A stretch of DNA of 64,000 nt from Musa acuminata AAA Group. Taxonomy: Eukaryota > Streptophyta > Magnoliopsida > Zingiberales > Musaceae. Made by a program: the position numbers and the translations under genes. Shown in pieces: positions 22,379 through 35,216 of the stretch. The stretch spans positions 31,437,501 through 31,501,500 of the forward strand of contig NC_088340.1 in NCBI RefSeq assembly GCF_036884655.1, read 5' to 3'. The number at the start of each line of letters is the position of its first letter. Positions within the stretch are counted from its first letter, which is position 1. The notes beneath the pieces were generated by a model. The model was not told the DNA's origin. It searched no databases and saw nothing but the letters and a program-made list of their open reading frames with translations.

Positions 22379-25300
22379 TTATGTATTCGGACACATCAAC
22401 ATTCCTAATTCTCTTCTTATGAAATCAAATTGTTCTTCACTTAGAGGTTTTGTAAAAATATCAGCTAGTTGATGTTTAGTGTCAATGAACTCTATGATTA
22501 TATCATGATTAGTAACATGATCTCGTATAAAGTGATGTCTAATATCAATATGTTTTGTTCTTGAGTGTTGTATAGGATTCTTTGTTAAGCATATTGCACT
22601 TGTGTTATCACATTTAATGGGAATATTTTTAAGATGAACTTTATAATCTTCTAAAGTGTTTTTCATCCATACAACTTGTGCACAGCATGCACTTGCTGCA
22701 ATATATTCAGCTTTGGTTGTTGATAGTGCAACCGAGTTTTGTTTCTTAGATGACCAGGAAACAAGGGCATGTCCTAAAAATTGACATGTTCCTGATGTGC
22801 TTTTTCTATCTAGTCTACAGCCAGCAAAGTCTACATCAGCATAAGCAATTAACTCAAGATTTTCTGATTTTGGGTACCATAATCCTAGATTTGTGGTACC
22901 ATTAAGATATCTAAGTATTCTTTTAACTGCTTTGAGATGAGATATCTTAGGGTTTGATTGAAATCTAGCACAAAGTCCTACACTGAACATGATGTCTGGT
23001 CTAGTTGTAGTAAGGTAAAGTAAACTTCCTATCATACCCCTATAAGTTTTTTGATCGAAACATTCTCCACTTTCATCAATTTCTAACTTAGTGGAGGTGC
23101 TCATAGGAGTGTCAATAGCTTTTGAGTTATTCATATTAAACTTTTTTAGTAAATTCATAGCATATTTAGTTTGACTAATAAAGATGCCATTGCTTAGTTG
23201 TTTGATTTAAAACCTAAGAAGAATGTTAACTCTCCCATTAAACTCATTTCAAATTCAAGACTCATAGTTTTAGCAAAAGATTCACAAAGAGATTCATTCG
23301 TAGAACCAAAGATAATATCATCAACATAAATCTGAACAATGAGAAAATTATTTTCAAAATTCTTGATGAATAATGTAGTATCAACCTTGCCTTTTATGAA
23401 ATTATTTTCAATAAGAAAAGAACTAAGTCTCTCATACCAAGCCCTCGGAGCTTGTTTTAAACCATAGAGAGCTTTAGTTAATTTAAACACATTATTAGGG
23501 AGGCTATTATTTTCAAATCCAGGAGGTTGTTCAACACAGACTTCTTCAGAAATAAAACCATTAAGAAAAGCACTTTTAACATCCATTTGAAACAGCTTAA
23601 AATTATTACTACTAGCATAGGCAAGGAGCATGCTTATGGCTTCTAATCGAGCCACAGGAGCGAAGGTTTCTTTGTAATCGATACCTTCTTCTTGGTTGAA
23701 ACCTTTGGCCACTAGTCTAGCCTTGTTTCTAACCACGATACCATTTTCATCTTGCTTGTTTCTAAAGACCCATTTAGTACCAATAACTAAATGGTCATTT
23801 GGCCTAGGAACAAGCTTCCACACCTCATTTCTCTCAAATTAATTTAATTCATCTTGCATTGCGATAATCCATGAATCATCTTTCATGGCTTCGTCAACGC
23901 ATTTGGGTTCAATTTGGGAGAGAAAAGCGGTGTTGGCACAAAAATTTTTAAGAGAGGATCGTGTTTGAACCCCCTTTGATGTGTCTCCTAAGATTAGCTC
24001 CTTAGGATGAGCATCTACATACTTCCAATCCTTGGGTAAGGATGTTTCAGAAGTGGATGCATTCAAGTTGCTAGTTGGAGACGGGGTTTCATTTAAATTC
24101 AAGGAATCAAAATTAACATCATCATCAAAATTGTTTTTCCTGATTTCGAAAATCTCATTGAAAACAACATGAATGGATTCTTCAATAATTAATGTTCTTT
24201 TATTGAAGATACGAAAAGCTTTAGAAACCGAAGAATAACCAAGAAAGATTCCTTCATCGGATTTAGCATCAAATTTTCCTAAGTTATCTTTTTCATTCAA
24301 GATAAAGCATTTACACCCAAAGAGTTTAAAATATGAAACATTGGATTTTTTGTTGTTCCATAACTCATAAGGAGTTTTGGTAAGTAAGGGTCTAACTAGA
24401 ACTCTATTCAAAATATAGCATACAGTGTTTACGGCTTCGACCCAAAAATATTTGGGTAGGCTATGTTCATTCAACATGGTTCTTGCCATTTCTTGTAAAT
24501 TTTGATTTTTTCTTTCTACTACTCCATTTTGTTGAGGATTTCTTGGAGTAGAGAAATTATGGTTGTGTCCATTGAGTTCACAGAATTCTTGGAAATCATG
24601 GTTTTGAAATTCTCCACCATGATCACTTCTAATTGACGAAATCATAGAACCCTTCTCGTTTTGAATAAGTTTACAAAACTTGGTAAAAGATCTAAAGCAT
24701 TCATTTTTCTGTTTTAAGAAGTAAGTCCATGTGTATCTACTATAGTCATCCACAATGACGAAGGCGTATTTGCTACCTCCTAGGCTTGATGTAGAGATTG
24801 GTCCGTACAAGTCCATATGGATCAATTGTAATGGCCTAGAGGTGCTTATTTGATTCTTAGATTTGAAACTACCCTTAATTTGTTTACCTAATTGGCAAGC
24901 ATCACATACATTATCTTTGATAAACTTGATATGAGGAATTCCTCTTACAAGATCTTTAGATGATATTTGAGTGATTAGTTTCATGCTAGCATGACCTAAT
25001 CTTCTATGCCATAGCCAAGCATCCTCATTCAAAGCCGAAAAACACATTTCATTACACAAATCATTGATGTCAATAGTGTATACGTTATTTTATTTTAATG
25101 CAATCATAAACATGTTTTTGTGTGGTTTTTCAATGATGCAAGCATTAGATTCGAATCTAACAATGTATCCTTTATCACATAATTGACTAATGCTTAAGAG
25201 GTTATGTTTTAAACCATCAACTAACAAAACATCTTCAATAAAGAAGTTGGATTTGTTACCTATGGTTCCTTTGCCAATGATTTTACCCTTGTTGTTGTCT

Positions 25301-25428
25301 CCGAAGGTGACATAGCCTTCGTCTATGCTAGTGAGCGTAGAGAATTGAGATGGATCTCCGGTCATATGCCTTGAGCATCCACTATCAAGGTACCATCTCT
25401 TGCTCCTAGCTTGCGATGGTATGGGTTT
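22379..25428 (-). pseudogene. pol: Element A protease-integrase-RT-RNase H, broken
   Basis: From the gag-pol UAG at 25429-25431 the frame reads [11 protein letters not shown] (protease active-site region) and [19 protein letters not shown]-to-TAA stop follows near 25089. Integrase (25059 on) keeps its zinc-binding H-H-C-C and DDE residues (IHMDLYGP, SDHGGEF, VVERKN). A second Gln-to-stop lies near 23837. RT 23823-23194 includes the intact catalytic YVDDI. A 1-nt loss in FFLGLQ (near 23205) shifts the frame. RNase H 23158-22379 is open (YADVDFAG, TKAEYIAAS) and ends LADIFTKPLSEEQF. Few lesions suggest a fairly young copy. Confidence 0.9.
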
Positions 25429-27012
25429 CTACAAGAAAGGATGATTTTTAGGTACCCATTTACTTTTGGGTGCCTCAAAGATAGATCTACATTGTTTATC
25501 ATGTTGCATAGAGTTTATCATGGTTCCTTTAGGGACCCAAGTTAATTTATTCGGACTAATCTTCTTGAATGGACAATAATACGTTTTGTGTCCAAGTTTG
25601 CAACAAAAGTTGCATTTGCTTTGGTGTCGAACATGTAAGATGGGGCCTTTTATGAAGGTGGTTGGATTTTGGTGAGGACTTCTCACAAATCCAATTCCAC
25701 TTCTTTTGGGAATATAACCCTTGTTTGCAAGGATCATGTTTAATGACTTGCTACCAACCTCGAATTTCTTCAAGGTGTCCTTAAGTAGCAAGTTTTCCTT
25801 TTGGAGAGTTTCTAGATCATGGCATTTTATGCATGAGCTTAAACTATCATGATATTCAGCTTTTAACTTATCGAAATTACAAATAAGACTATCATGCTAC
25901 TTTTTTAGCAATTTACATTTTCTACTAATTGTCTTACATTCATCAAATAATTCATGGAAAGCATTTAATAATTCATGATAAGGTAAATCTACATCAATTA
26001 AATCCGTTACCTCTTCTCCGATGGCCATTAGGGCGTAATGAGCAACTTGCTCGGTGTTGGACTCCTCTTCTTCGGATGCGCTCGAATCATCCCATGTTGC
26101 TTTGAGCGCCTTCTTCTTTGGTGTTCTCTTTTTGATTTTGGGATAATCACTCTTGTAGTGTCCCGGCTTTTTGCACTCATAGCAAATGACTTGGTCCTTT
26201 TTGGGTTCAAGTTTGTTTTTTGTGTCATTTTTAAACTTGTTTCTTTTAATGAATTTTTTAGATTTTCTTGTTAGAAGTGCTAAGTCATCGTCATAGTCCT
26301 CATCACTTGAGTTTTCTCTCAAGTGGTCTTCTGAAGTTCTAAGTGCCATATCCTTCCTGTTCTTTGGAAGGATGTCTTCTTGCTCTTCATGAGCTTTGCA
26401 AGTCATCTCGTAGGTCATTAATGACCCAATTAGTTCTTCAAGAGGGAAGTTGTTTAGATCTTTCGCCTCTTGAATAGTAGTGACTTTAGGATCCCAACTT
26501 TTAGGAAGGGATCTTAGAATCTTATTTACGAGCTCAAAATCTGAAAAACTTTTTCCGAGTCCTTTTAGACCGTTGACGACATCCGTGAAACGGGTAAACA
26601 TGTCGCCAATAGTCTCACTCGGTTTCATCCGGAAAAGTTCAAAAGAGTGTAGCAAAAGATTGATTTTTGACTCTTTCACTCTACTTGTGTCTTCATGAGT
26701 CACTTCGAGTGTGTGCCAAATATCAAATGTGGTTTCACAAATCGAAACACGATTAAACTCGTTTTTATCAAGTGCACAAAATAAGGCATTCATAGCCTTT
26801 GCATTAAGAGCGAAAGCCTTCTTCTCCAAATCATTCCAATCGATCATTAGAAGAGAAGACTTCGAAAAACCATTTTCGACAAGATTCCAAAGTTTAAAAT
26901 CCATAGAAATAAGAAAGATCCTCATTCGGGTCTTCCAATAGGTGTAGTCCATCCCATTGAACATGGGTGGACGTGTAATAGAATGACCCTCTTGGTTTCT
27001 AGCGTAAGCCAT
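25429..27012 (-). pseudogene. gag: Element A gag, with one internal break
   Basis: ATG at 27012 (MAYARNQEGHSITRPPMFNG). Capsid region with DYTYWKTRMRIFLISMD, then a CCHC box CYECKKPGHYKSDYP whose last Cys is Tyr. The frame stops at 25897 near KLLKK (a Lys codon has become TAG) and reopens as KFEVGSKSLNMILANKGYIP with a second knuckle (CNFCCKLGHKTYYC). It ends with the in-frame UAG at 25429-25431 that precedes protease. Two knuckles and this length are normal for the group. Confidence 0.88.
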
Positions 27013-27048
27013 CTCTCTTGGGTTTTAATCTGTTTGAGAGTTAACCTC

Positions 27049-27060
27049 GCTCTGATACTA
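27049..27060 (-). other. Primer binding site of element A
   Basis: Minus reads TAGTATCAGAGC, one mismatch from the initiator-Met complement TGGTATCAGAGC, two bases from the 5' LTR. Confidence 0.85.
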
Positions 27061-27062
27061 AT

Positions 27063-28619
27063 TGTTAGGATCAAGAGCACTAAGAGGGGGGGGGGGGGGG
27101 GGGTGAATTAGTGCAGCGAAAATCTTTCACTATTAAAATCGAAAGCTGCGTTTGTTTGATAAAAACGATTTCGATGTAAAAGCCGATTCTAAGATTACTT
27201 TAACTTAAGATTAAGCGAGATGACATTAAAGTAAATCTACGAAGGTAGTTTGCAGTTTATGATAAAAATCAAAATGCAAGCGCAAACTGAAATGCGACGT
27301 TCGTACGATAAAACCGGTTTACGTCTAAATGCCAATTTTGAGGATATTGAACTTTGAGATACGTTTTATAAATGCGCAGAAGGCAGTTTGCAGTTATGAT
27401 TGAAATCAAAACGTAAATGTAAACTGAAATGTAATGATCGTACGAAAAAGTTGATTTACGTCTAAACGCAGATTCGGAAAGTTCTGAACTTAGAAACTCA
27501 TTCGTAAAGCGCAGAAGGCAGTAACTATTTAGGAGGTTTGCAGTAAAGATAAAATGCTCAAAGTAAATGCAAACCGAGATTTAGAGTGGTTCAGTCAATC
27601 TTGACCTACTCCACTTTTGGCTTCCTCCACCGACGAGGTCACCGACGTCAACTAGAGGCCTTCCTTCAATAGGCGAAGGCCAACCACCCTTTTACAGTTT
27701 CACTCCTTTTGACGGGCTTAGGAGACAACCCTTACAAAAATTTTCTCTCCTCTCTTTACAACTCAAAACTTTGAATAATAGAGGGAGGAGAACTTTTGGC
27801 CTTTTCAACAATTTTGAGCTCTAAGAATCACAGAAAAAGATCAAGATTTCGAGTGTAAGTTATGTTCTTTCAGTGCTGAATGGGTGGGGTATTTATAGGC
27901 CCCAACCCAGTTCAAATTTGGAGCTCAAAATTATCAATTCCCGGAATTCCGGGATCAGGCGGTTGCACCTCCTGATTGGGGCGGTTGCACCACCTAGCAG
28001 AGCTCGAAGACTGAGCCTCTAGGCGGTGCCATCTCTGTCAGGGGCAGTCGCACCTCTCTGTCAGAGCTCGAAGACCGAGCTCAGGCGGTTGCACCTCCTG
28101 ACTGGGGCGGTTGCACCGCCTGGCAGAGCTCGAAGACTGAGCTCAGGCGGTGCTACCTCCTGTCAGGGGAGGTTGCACCGCCCAGTCTCGCTCGGAGACT
28201 GAGCCCAGGCGGTGCTACCTCCTGGCTGGGGCGGTTGCACCGCCCAGTCTCCCTGGGAGACTTAGCCCAGGCGGTGCTACCTCCTGGCTTGGGCGATTGC
28301 ACCTCCCACAGCAATCAGGGTCCGAATGGGTAGATCCATTCGGCCCAATTTGGGTTTTTCAGGGGCCCAATTGCCCCAATATTAAGCTAATGGGATCACC
28401 TCACATTTCCAACTTAATCATTGTGCTAACTACGATAAATCCTAAGACAATTTCTGCAGCTTGCTCCGGTGCGTCAATCGCTTCTTCCGGCGAGTTTCCG
28501 GCGAACTTCCGTCGATCATCCGATGAACCCTCGATGATGCTCCTGCGGACTTCCGGCAAACTCCTGGACTTGCGACGATCCACTTGGCGAGTTCCGACGA
28601 GCTTCTTTTGGCAAGCTTA
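27063..28619 (-). repeat. 5' LTR of element A, segment 1
   Basis: Matches 19502-21067 of the 3' LTR. TATA at 27890-27897 and the palindrome array at about 27957-28310. Interrupted at GCTTA (28615-28619) by element B and completed at 47634-47850. Confidence 0.92.
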
Positions 28620-30615
28620 TGTTAGGATCGAGAGCACTAAGAGGGGGGGGGTGAATTAGTGCAGCGGAAATCTTTCAGCGATTAAAAACGAAAGCTGTGT
28701 TTGTTTGATAGAAACTATTTTGATGCAAATGCCGATTCTAAGATTACTTATGATTGAGTACAGTTTACGTCTAAACACAGTTTGCGTCTAAGCGCAGTTT
28801 ACGCAGTTTGCGTCTAAACGCAGTTTGTGTCTAAATGCAGATTGCGACTAAGCGCAGTTTGCATCTAAGTGCAGTTTGCGTCTTAGGCTCAGATTGCGTC
28901 TAAGTGCAGTTTGCGCAGTTTGCGTCTAAGCGCAGATTGCATCGAGGCTCAGATTGCGTCTAAGCGCAGTTTACGTTTAAGCGCAGTTTGCGTCTTAAGC
29001 GCAGATTGCGTCTAAGCGCAGTTTGCGTCTAAACACAATTTTACGTCAAAACGTAGATTCGAAAAGATTTGAACTTAGACACTCGTTCGTAAAAGCGCAG
29101 AAGTCAGTTTGCAGTTATAAATGGAATGTAAACGTAAACTGTAGAGAAACTCGTTCGTAAAAGCGCAGAAAACAGTTTGCAGTTATAAATAGAATCGAAA
29201 CGTAAGTGTAAACCGCAATGTAGAGATCGTACGAAAACACTGATTTACGTCTGAATGCAGATTCGGAAAGAACAGAACTTAGAAACTTGTTCGTAAAAGC
29301 GCAGAGAGCAGTAGCTATGTAGGAGGTTTGCAGTAATGATAAAGTGCTCAAAATGAAAGCAAACCAGAGATTTAGAGTGGTTCGGTCAGTCTTGACCTAC
29401 TCCACTTTTGGCTTCCTCCACCGACGAGGTCACCGACGTCAACTAGAGGCCTTCCTTCAATAGGCGAAGGCCAACTGCCCTTTTATAGTTTCACTCCTTT
29501 TGACGGGCTTAGGAGACAACCCTTACAGAATCTTTCTCTCCTCTCTTTACAACTCAAGACTTGAAGAACAGAAAGAGGAGAACTTTTGGACTTAACACAA
29601 ATTTGAGCTCTTAGAATCACAGAAAAGATCAAGAATTCGGTGTAGTTCTCTATCTTTTCAGTGCTGAATGGGTGGAGTATTTATAGGCCCCAACCCAGTT
29701 CAAATTTGGAGCTCAAAATGATCAAATCCTGGAATTCCGGGATCAGGCGGTTGCACCTCTTGACTGGAGAGGTTGCACCGCCTGGCAGAGCTCGAAGACT
29801 GAGCCTCTAGGCGGTGCCACCTCTGTCAGGGGCGGTTGCACCTCTCTGCCAGAGCTCGAAGACCGAGCTCAGGCGGTTGCACCTCCTGACTAGGGAGGTT
29901 GCACCGCCTGGCAGAGCTCGAAACTTGAGCTCTGGCGGTGCTACCTCCTGATAGAGGAGGTTGCACCGTCCAGTCTCTCTCGGAGACTGAGCCCTGGGCG
30001 GTTGCACCTCTTGGCTGCGGCGATTGCACCGCCCAGCCTCGCTGGGAGACATAGCTTGGGCTACCTCCCTGCCTGGGCGGTTGCACCTCCCACAGCAACC
30101 TGGGTCCGAATGGGCTGAACCATTCGACCCAATTTGAGTTCTTCAGGGGCCCAATTGCCCCAGGATCAAGCTAATGGGATTACCTCCCATTTCTAACTTA
30201 ATCAAAGTGCTAACTACGATTATTTCCTAAGACATATTCTGCAGCTTGCTTCAGTACGTCACTCGCTTCTTCCGGCGAGTTTCCGGCGAACTTCCGTCGA
30301 TCATCCGATGAACCCTCGGTGATGCTCCTGCGGACTTCCGGCAAACTCCTGGACTACGACGATCCACTTGGCAAGTTCCGACGAGCTCCTTTGGCAAGCT
30401 TCTGGACTTCTCGGATTTGTTCCCGCAGAACCTCCGACAACTGTCCGAACTTCCGTCGAGCTCTCAAACTCCCAACGTGATCATTGTCATGACTCCGGCG
30501 CAACTCCTGCTGCATATCTTACTTTCATCGTAGTTAATCCTGCACACTTATCTCAACACACTGATTAGTCAAACAATTGTCAATTGACTTCATCATCAAA
30601 ATCCGAGATTCAACA
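28620..30615 (-). repeat. 3' LTR of element B
   Basis: 1,996 bp, TGTTAGGATCGAG to ATTCAACA. Minus TATA at 29678-29685, U3 palindrome array about 29748-30090. Contains the minisatellite at about 28757-29035. Confidence 0.92.
28757..29035. repeat. 17-bp minisatellite in B 3' LTR
   Basis: Repeats close to GCGCAGTTTGCGTCTAA, with some units reading GATTGCGTC. It is absent from the LTRs of A, C and D. The other B LTR carries it at about 45755-46050 with a different arrangement. Confidence 0.82.
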
Positions 30616-31559
30616 ATCTCCCCCTTTTTTATGATGACAATCAATTGATAATGGAGTTAACCTTAACTCCCCCTGTCAATATGCCATACTTCTTGAATTT
30701 GAAAACTTTATAAATTCAAGAGACATATTCCCATTATGATTCCTATCATAATGTATCTCTTTGAAGATGATGTCAAGGCTTGACATACATTTTCAAATTT
30801 AACAAGTTTGAATGATTGTAATTGTAGCAATTCATCATATTGTAAGATATCGACATGTAAAGCTGTGAAACAAGATTTTGATATCATTACATGATGTACA
30901 CATTTCAAATATTTTAGCAAGTGTAGCATTGCATCACATGGTAAGATATCAGTTCGTACGATGCAAATTTTTGTTTGATATCTTGATACAAGGCATATGG
31001 CAATCATATATTTCTTGGTGATGCAAGTATGGCCTAATCATACCATCAGTGATAGCAACCATATCATCAAACATATCAGCATCAGTGATCATATCATCAT
31101 TAGTAATAGCAAACATATCAAATCATATATTAGCAAACATATCAATTCATATATTTCTCCCCCTTTGTCATCAACAAAAAGCATGGTAGCATTCTTAAAA
31201 AGCATGGTAGATGTCATTCCAGCAGGTTATCAAGCACATAAAGGAAGGCTTGACATGCATTGAATATTTCTTCTCCTTGTTATGTTATAGTTCTTTGCTT
31301 GAAGGAGAAAACTCATTTTTCAAAGGTTTTCATAAGAGTGTACAGGAAAATCCTATTTTTAGCATTCAAATCGAAAATAGAAAATCCTATTTTTAGCATT
31401 CAAACCGAAAATAAGATGAACTTTTCAATGCATTCGGATATGAGTAAGCTACTAATTTCCAAAAACATTTGTCACATAATTTTCAACATGTTATTTGATC
31501 AAGTGATACCAAGGCATGTAATAGTAATCAATAACGTCCGAAAAATAATTTTAACTAGT
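30616..31559 (-). other. Element B region between pol and 3' LTR
   Basis: No gene. Polypurine tracts at 30616-30630 (next to the LTR), 30666-30674 and 31157-31168 match those of A and C. Confidence 0.68.
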
Positions 31560-31856
31560 TTAAGTATTCGGACACATCAACATTCCTAATTCTCTTCTTA
31601 TGAAATCAAATTGTTCTTCACTTAGAGGTTTTGTAAAGATATCAGCTAGTTGATGTTTCGTATCAATGAATTCTATGATTACATCATGATTCGTAACATG
31701 ATCTCGTATAAAGTGATGTCTGATGTCAATATGTTTTGTTCTTGAGTGTTGTATAGGGTTTTTTGTTAGGCATATTGCATTTGTGTTATCACATTTAATG
31801 GGAATATTTTGAAGATGAACTTTATAATCTTCTAAGGTATTTTTCATCCAAACAAC
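31560..31856 (-). pseudogene. pol: Element B RNase H C-terminal end
   Basis: Encodes [20 protein letters not shown], then CDNTNAICLTKN, HIDIRHHFIRDHV and LADIFTKPLSEEQF to the stop at 31560. It continues upstream at 41227, on the other side of element C. ACAAC (31852-31856) is the target site of C. Confidence 0.9.
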
Positions 31857-32985
31857 TATTAGGATCGGAGCGGCACTAAGAGGGGGGGGTGAATTAGTGC
31901 AGCGGATTAAAACTTCGATTTTAATCAAAATCTTTCGTACGTTAAGAACGAAACTTGAGAAATTTAACTTGAAGGCGTATTCTTGAAGTTGCGCAGCAAG
32001 AGTAATAAGGAACTAAAGCAGTAAGAAGATTTGCAGTAATGTAAATGACAATAATAAAAAGCAAACCAGAGATTACGCCGATTTTTAGAGTGGTTCGGTC
32101 AAATGACCTACTCCACTTGCGAGGCCCCTCTTCGATGAGGCTCCCACCTTCCACTAGCAAGTCTCTTGAAATGGAAGGGTAAACACCCCTCTTACAACCT
32201 TTTACAAGCAGCTCAACCTCTTACAAATTTTCAATAAGAAAGGAGGAGGAGAACTCTCTAGCAAATTGAAAACAAGACTTGCTAAGACTTTCTAAGACTT
32301 TTCTTTCAATCAAAATGCTTTTCAAAAGTTGTAACCTCAGTTGAGATTTGAGGGGTATTTATAGGCCTCAAGAGGATTCAAATTTTGGGCTCCAAAATTT
32401 GAATTCTCTTAGGGTTCCCGGTGCTGGCGGTTCCACCGCCCAGCCAGGCGGTGCCACCGCCTGGCTTTCCGATTCATTGGTTTGGCTTAATTTTAGCCCA
32501 AACCAAATTTGACTTTGGGCCCAGTTGGCCCCTAACCAGGATATAGGATTATCTCTTAATCCTAATCCTAATTACAGGTGAACTACATAACACAAAAAAA
32601 CATCCTAAGCAAGTTTTTTTTTTTTAACCGCGAACGTCGAGTCTTGTTCCGGCGAGCTTTCCGACGAACTTCTTCCGACGGACTCCCTGCAAGCTCCCAA
32701 TCTTTGTGATGACTTTAACGAGTAGCCGAGCCTTCTCGGTGATCTCCGCGAGCCTCCGACGATTTCTTCGGCGAACTTGTGACACGTTCCCGATTTCTTC
32801 TTGGTTGGTTCCGGCAGCATCTCCGATGATTCTTCGGTCTCTTAAACGTCCATCGAGCTCGACTCCGGTATCCTTGCTTTATGTTTTCTGGTTATCGTAG
32901 TTAATCCTGCACACTTAACTCAATAATATGGATTAGATCAATTAACCCACCAATTGATTATATCATCAAAATCCGAGATTCAACA
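31857..32985 (-). repeat. 3' LTR of element C
   Basis: Starts TATTAGGATCGG instead of TGTTAGG (+ reading; edge CA became TA on minus). TATA at 32356-32363. U3 holds fewer palindromes than the other LTR: a 52-bp block present at about 40648-40700 is missing here. Confidence 0.92.
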
Positions 32986-33780
32986 ATCTCCCCCTTTTTG
33001 ATGATGACAATCAATTGATGACGGAGTTAAACATAACTCCCCCTATCTATATGCCATATTATGAGAAGATAAAAAAAAACACTTGAATTCCATCCCATTG
33101 GATTCAAGCATAACCCGATAAGTTCTAATTGTGGAACTTTATCGTTATCTTCATTAAACAATAGTAAGTACGAAACTTCGATGAAAATCATAAGTTAAAT
33201 GATACGGGACGAATTTTGCTACGACAGAAGATAAAGATTTTCAATATAAATTTCATGATATCAATCTTGTTATATTTTCAAGGATTTGCAAGTCATATAA
33301 GACATTCATATCACACAGAAGATAAACATTTTCAATATAAATTTCATGATATCAATCTTGTGATATTTTCAAGGATTTGCAAGTCATATAAGACATTCAT
33401 ATCACACGGAAGATAAACATTTTCAATATAAATTTCATGATATCAATCTAAGGATTTGCAAGTCATATAAGACATTCATATCACACAAGTTTTTGTAATT
33501 CATATTAGCCATGCTATCGTTCTGGTGTAAGTCATCACTTCTCCCCCTTTGTCATCAACAAAAAGAGACAAGCCAGCTAATTGATGATCATAGAAAAAGG
33601 TTTAGCATTTATCAAAGTTCATCATTCAAATTTGCCAGAAATAGTTTATCCAAAAGACATCATCATCTATGCAGATTAAGACAGTAGTTATCTAAAGGAA
33701 AGATCAGTTATCGTACAATCGATGACAAACATGAACTTGTTTTTAAAAGCAAACAGAACAGAATAAAAAGATACATCAAT
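32986..33780 (-). other. Element C 3' untranslated region with polypurine tracts and tandem repeat
   Basis: Polypurine tracts at 32986-33000, 33036-33044 and 33539-33551. Between them lies a 91-bp unit repeated three times (33227-33486). No gene. Confidence 0.75.
33227..33486. repeat. 91-bp unit, three tandem copies, in element C
   Basis: Units start GAAGATAAA at 33227, 33318 and 33409. The third unit lacks ~14 bp. Each contains TTTCATGATATCAATCT and CATATAAGACATTCATATC. Confidence 0.9.
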
Positions 33781-34875
33781 TTAATCCTTAGGAGGTAATC
33801 CACAGTGCTGATACATGATATCTATTTTTTCATTCATCTGTCGTAGTGTCTTCAAAATTTCAACTTGTTGATTCTGAATTTGTTCTTGCTGTGATTTGAT
33901 CTGAGATAGCTCCGCCATAATGATATCTTCAGTGGAGGAAACAGGAGCTGAAGGTGCTGCTCCAAAGGGACTAGGAGGAGGAGATTCATTTCCCATAAGA
34001 ATTGGTGTTTCGGGTTGTTCTATTGGTGTAGGAATTGGATCCGTCCTTCTAGGCTGCCTAACCCATATGCCATTGCTAAAAGTGCACCTAAGTTTTTTCA
34101 GCAGGTTTTTATTTATTATGTTATATCGATCATTTTGAATAGATTCTTCATCGGGTGGAATGCAAATGTCATAGGCATGAAGAATTCTAGTGATTAACCT
34201 CCCATATGGTAATATAGTATCTTTAGTCATAATTTCCTGCATGTGTTGGCGAATCAAGTACCCAAAACAATTATGTTGACCGGTCATAATCCAATACATG
34301 GTTCCTATCTGTATTTGACTTACTTCGTCAAGATGAAATTGTTTGGGGAATATGATGCTTGTGATAATGTGATGAAGAATTTTAGAGTTGAAAGGCATTA
34401 AGTGTTCACAGCTCTTGGGTAGGAAGTCAAGGTTTGGATTTGCAAAAATTGTTTTCACGGCTTCGGAATATGTTGCTCCTATTTTTTTGACGTCCCATTT
34501 ACCTTTAAAATAACATCCCCTATCTTTTTCAGTTATGCCAATTAGCTCACAAATGGTGCTGTCAAATATTCTAATGGGTGTTCCTAGAATGTAAGTGCTT
34601 AGGCTATCATTGTCTTCATATAGGTTGGCATAGAACAATCTCACTAACCGTGGATAGATTGGTTCATCTATTTGTAGTAGAGGTAGAGCTTCTAGGTGTG
34701 CAAATCACCTAATGGGTTCTAAGTCCTCTAGTTCATCCAAATCAACGTATTTTCCCTTATGGACACATCGTGTTTCAAATTTTGGAAAGCTAAGGGTTAC
34801 CTCTTTTGATCTAAAAAGGTCATGGTTATATGAATCTCCTTCAATCCTTATTCCTTTTGATCTCTTAGGAGCCAT
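33781..34875 (-). pseudogene. Element C additional ORF in envelope position, one stop
   Basis: The minus frame opens at ATG 34875 (MAPKRSKGIRIEGDSYN) and runs 364 codons to 33781, broken only by TGA at 34705-34707. Motifs: LPLLQIDEPIYPRLVRLFYA, TPIRIFDSTICELIGI, IFPKQFHLDEVSQIQ, YGRLITRILHAYDI. The layout resembles the plant transposon-protein domain (Transposase_32-like) often found as extra ORFs in plant retroelements. The C-terminal third is Pro-rich and then Gln/Glu-rich coiled coil (MAELSQIKSQQEQIQNQQVE). No signal peptide or membrane segment is visible, so an envelope function is not supported. Same strand as pol, downstream of it. A and B lack it. Function unknown. Confidence 0.78.
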
Positions 34876-35078
34876 TTTCTAGACAACATGATGATGAAAT
34901 TGTGAAAAATAAGCAAGAGAAAGAGAAAAGAAAAGAGGGATTTCAAGTGTTACCTCGTGGAGATTATGTTGAGAGATGGAAAGCTTGGACCACCAAGAAT
35001 CCTTCTCCAATATTTCTAAGAATTAGAATGAGGTTTAGGGGAATGGGAGAGGGTTTTGAGAGGTCTTTCTTCAGGTTG

Positions 35079-35216
35079 GGGGCGGTGTCACCGCCTGCCC
35101 TAACCCCTCGGGTTAAAAGGGTGACTCGGTGGGTGTCACCGCCAAACTGGTCGGTGTCACCGCCTGGCGCCCGAGCGTCAGTCGGTGCAACCGCCGGATT
35201 TGGCGGTGCCACCGCT
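35079..35216. repeat. Internal array of GGCGGTGTCACCGCC-type palindromes in element C
   Basis: Five imperfect copies at about 35079, 35127, 35151, 35181 and 35202, with the same core as the U3 arrays of the SIRE-like LTRs, but here between pol and the additional ORF, ~200 bp upstream of its start. No clear TATA box follows. It may be regulatory (inferred). Confidence 0.72.

Noticed and set aside
26038..26941. Plus-strand open frames opposite SIRE-like gag (also 44592-45495 and 36113-36922)
   Set aside because: Shadows of the minus-strand gag/pol codons; no independent features.
27049..27062. Possible tRNA genes near TGGTATCAGAGC sites
   Set aside because: Only the 12-base primer complement is present; no cloverleaf.
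28757..29035. Regular short repeats resembling a CRISPR array
   Set aside because: Head-to-tail 17-bp units without unique spacers, inside a plant LTR.
33781..34875. Reading the element C extra ORF as a true envelope gene
   Set aside because: No signal peptide, membrane segment or glycoprotein-like features; the sequence instead looks like a plant transposon-associated domain with a coiled coil.
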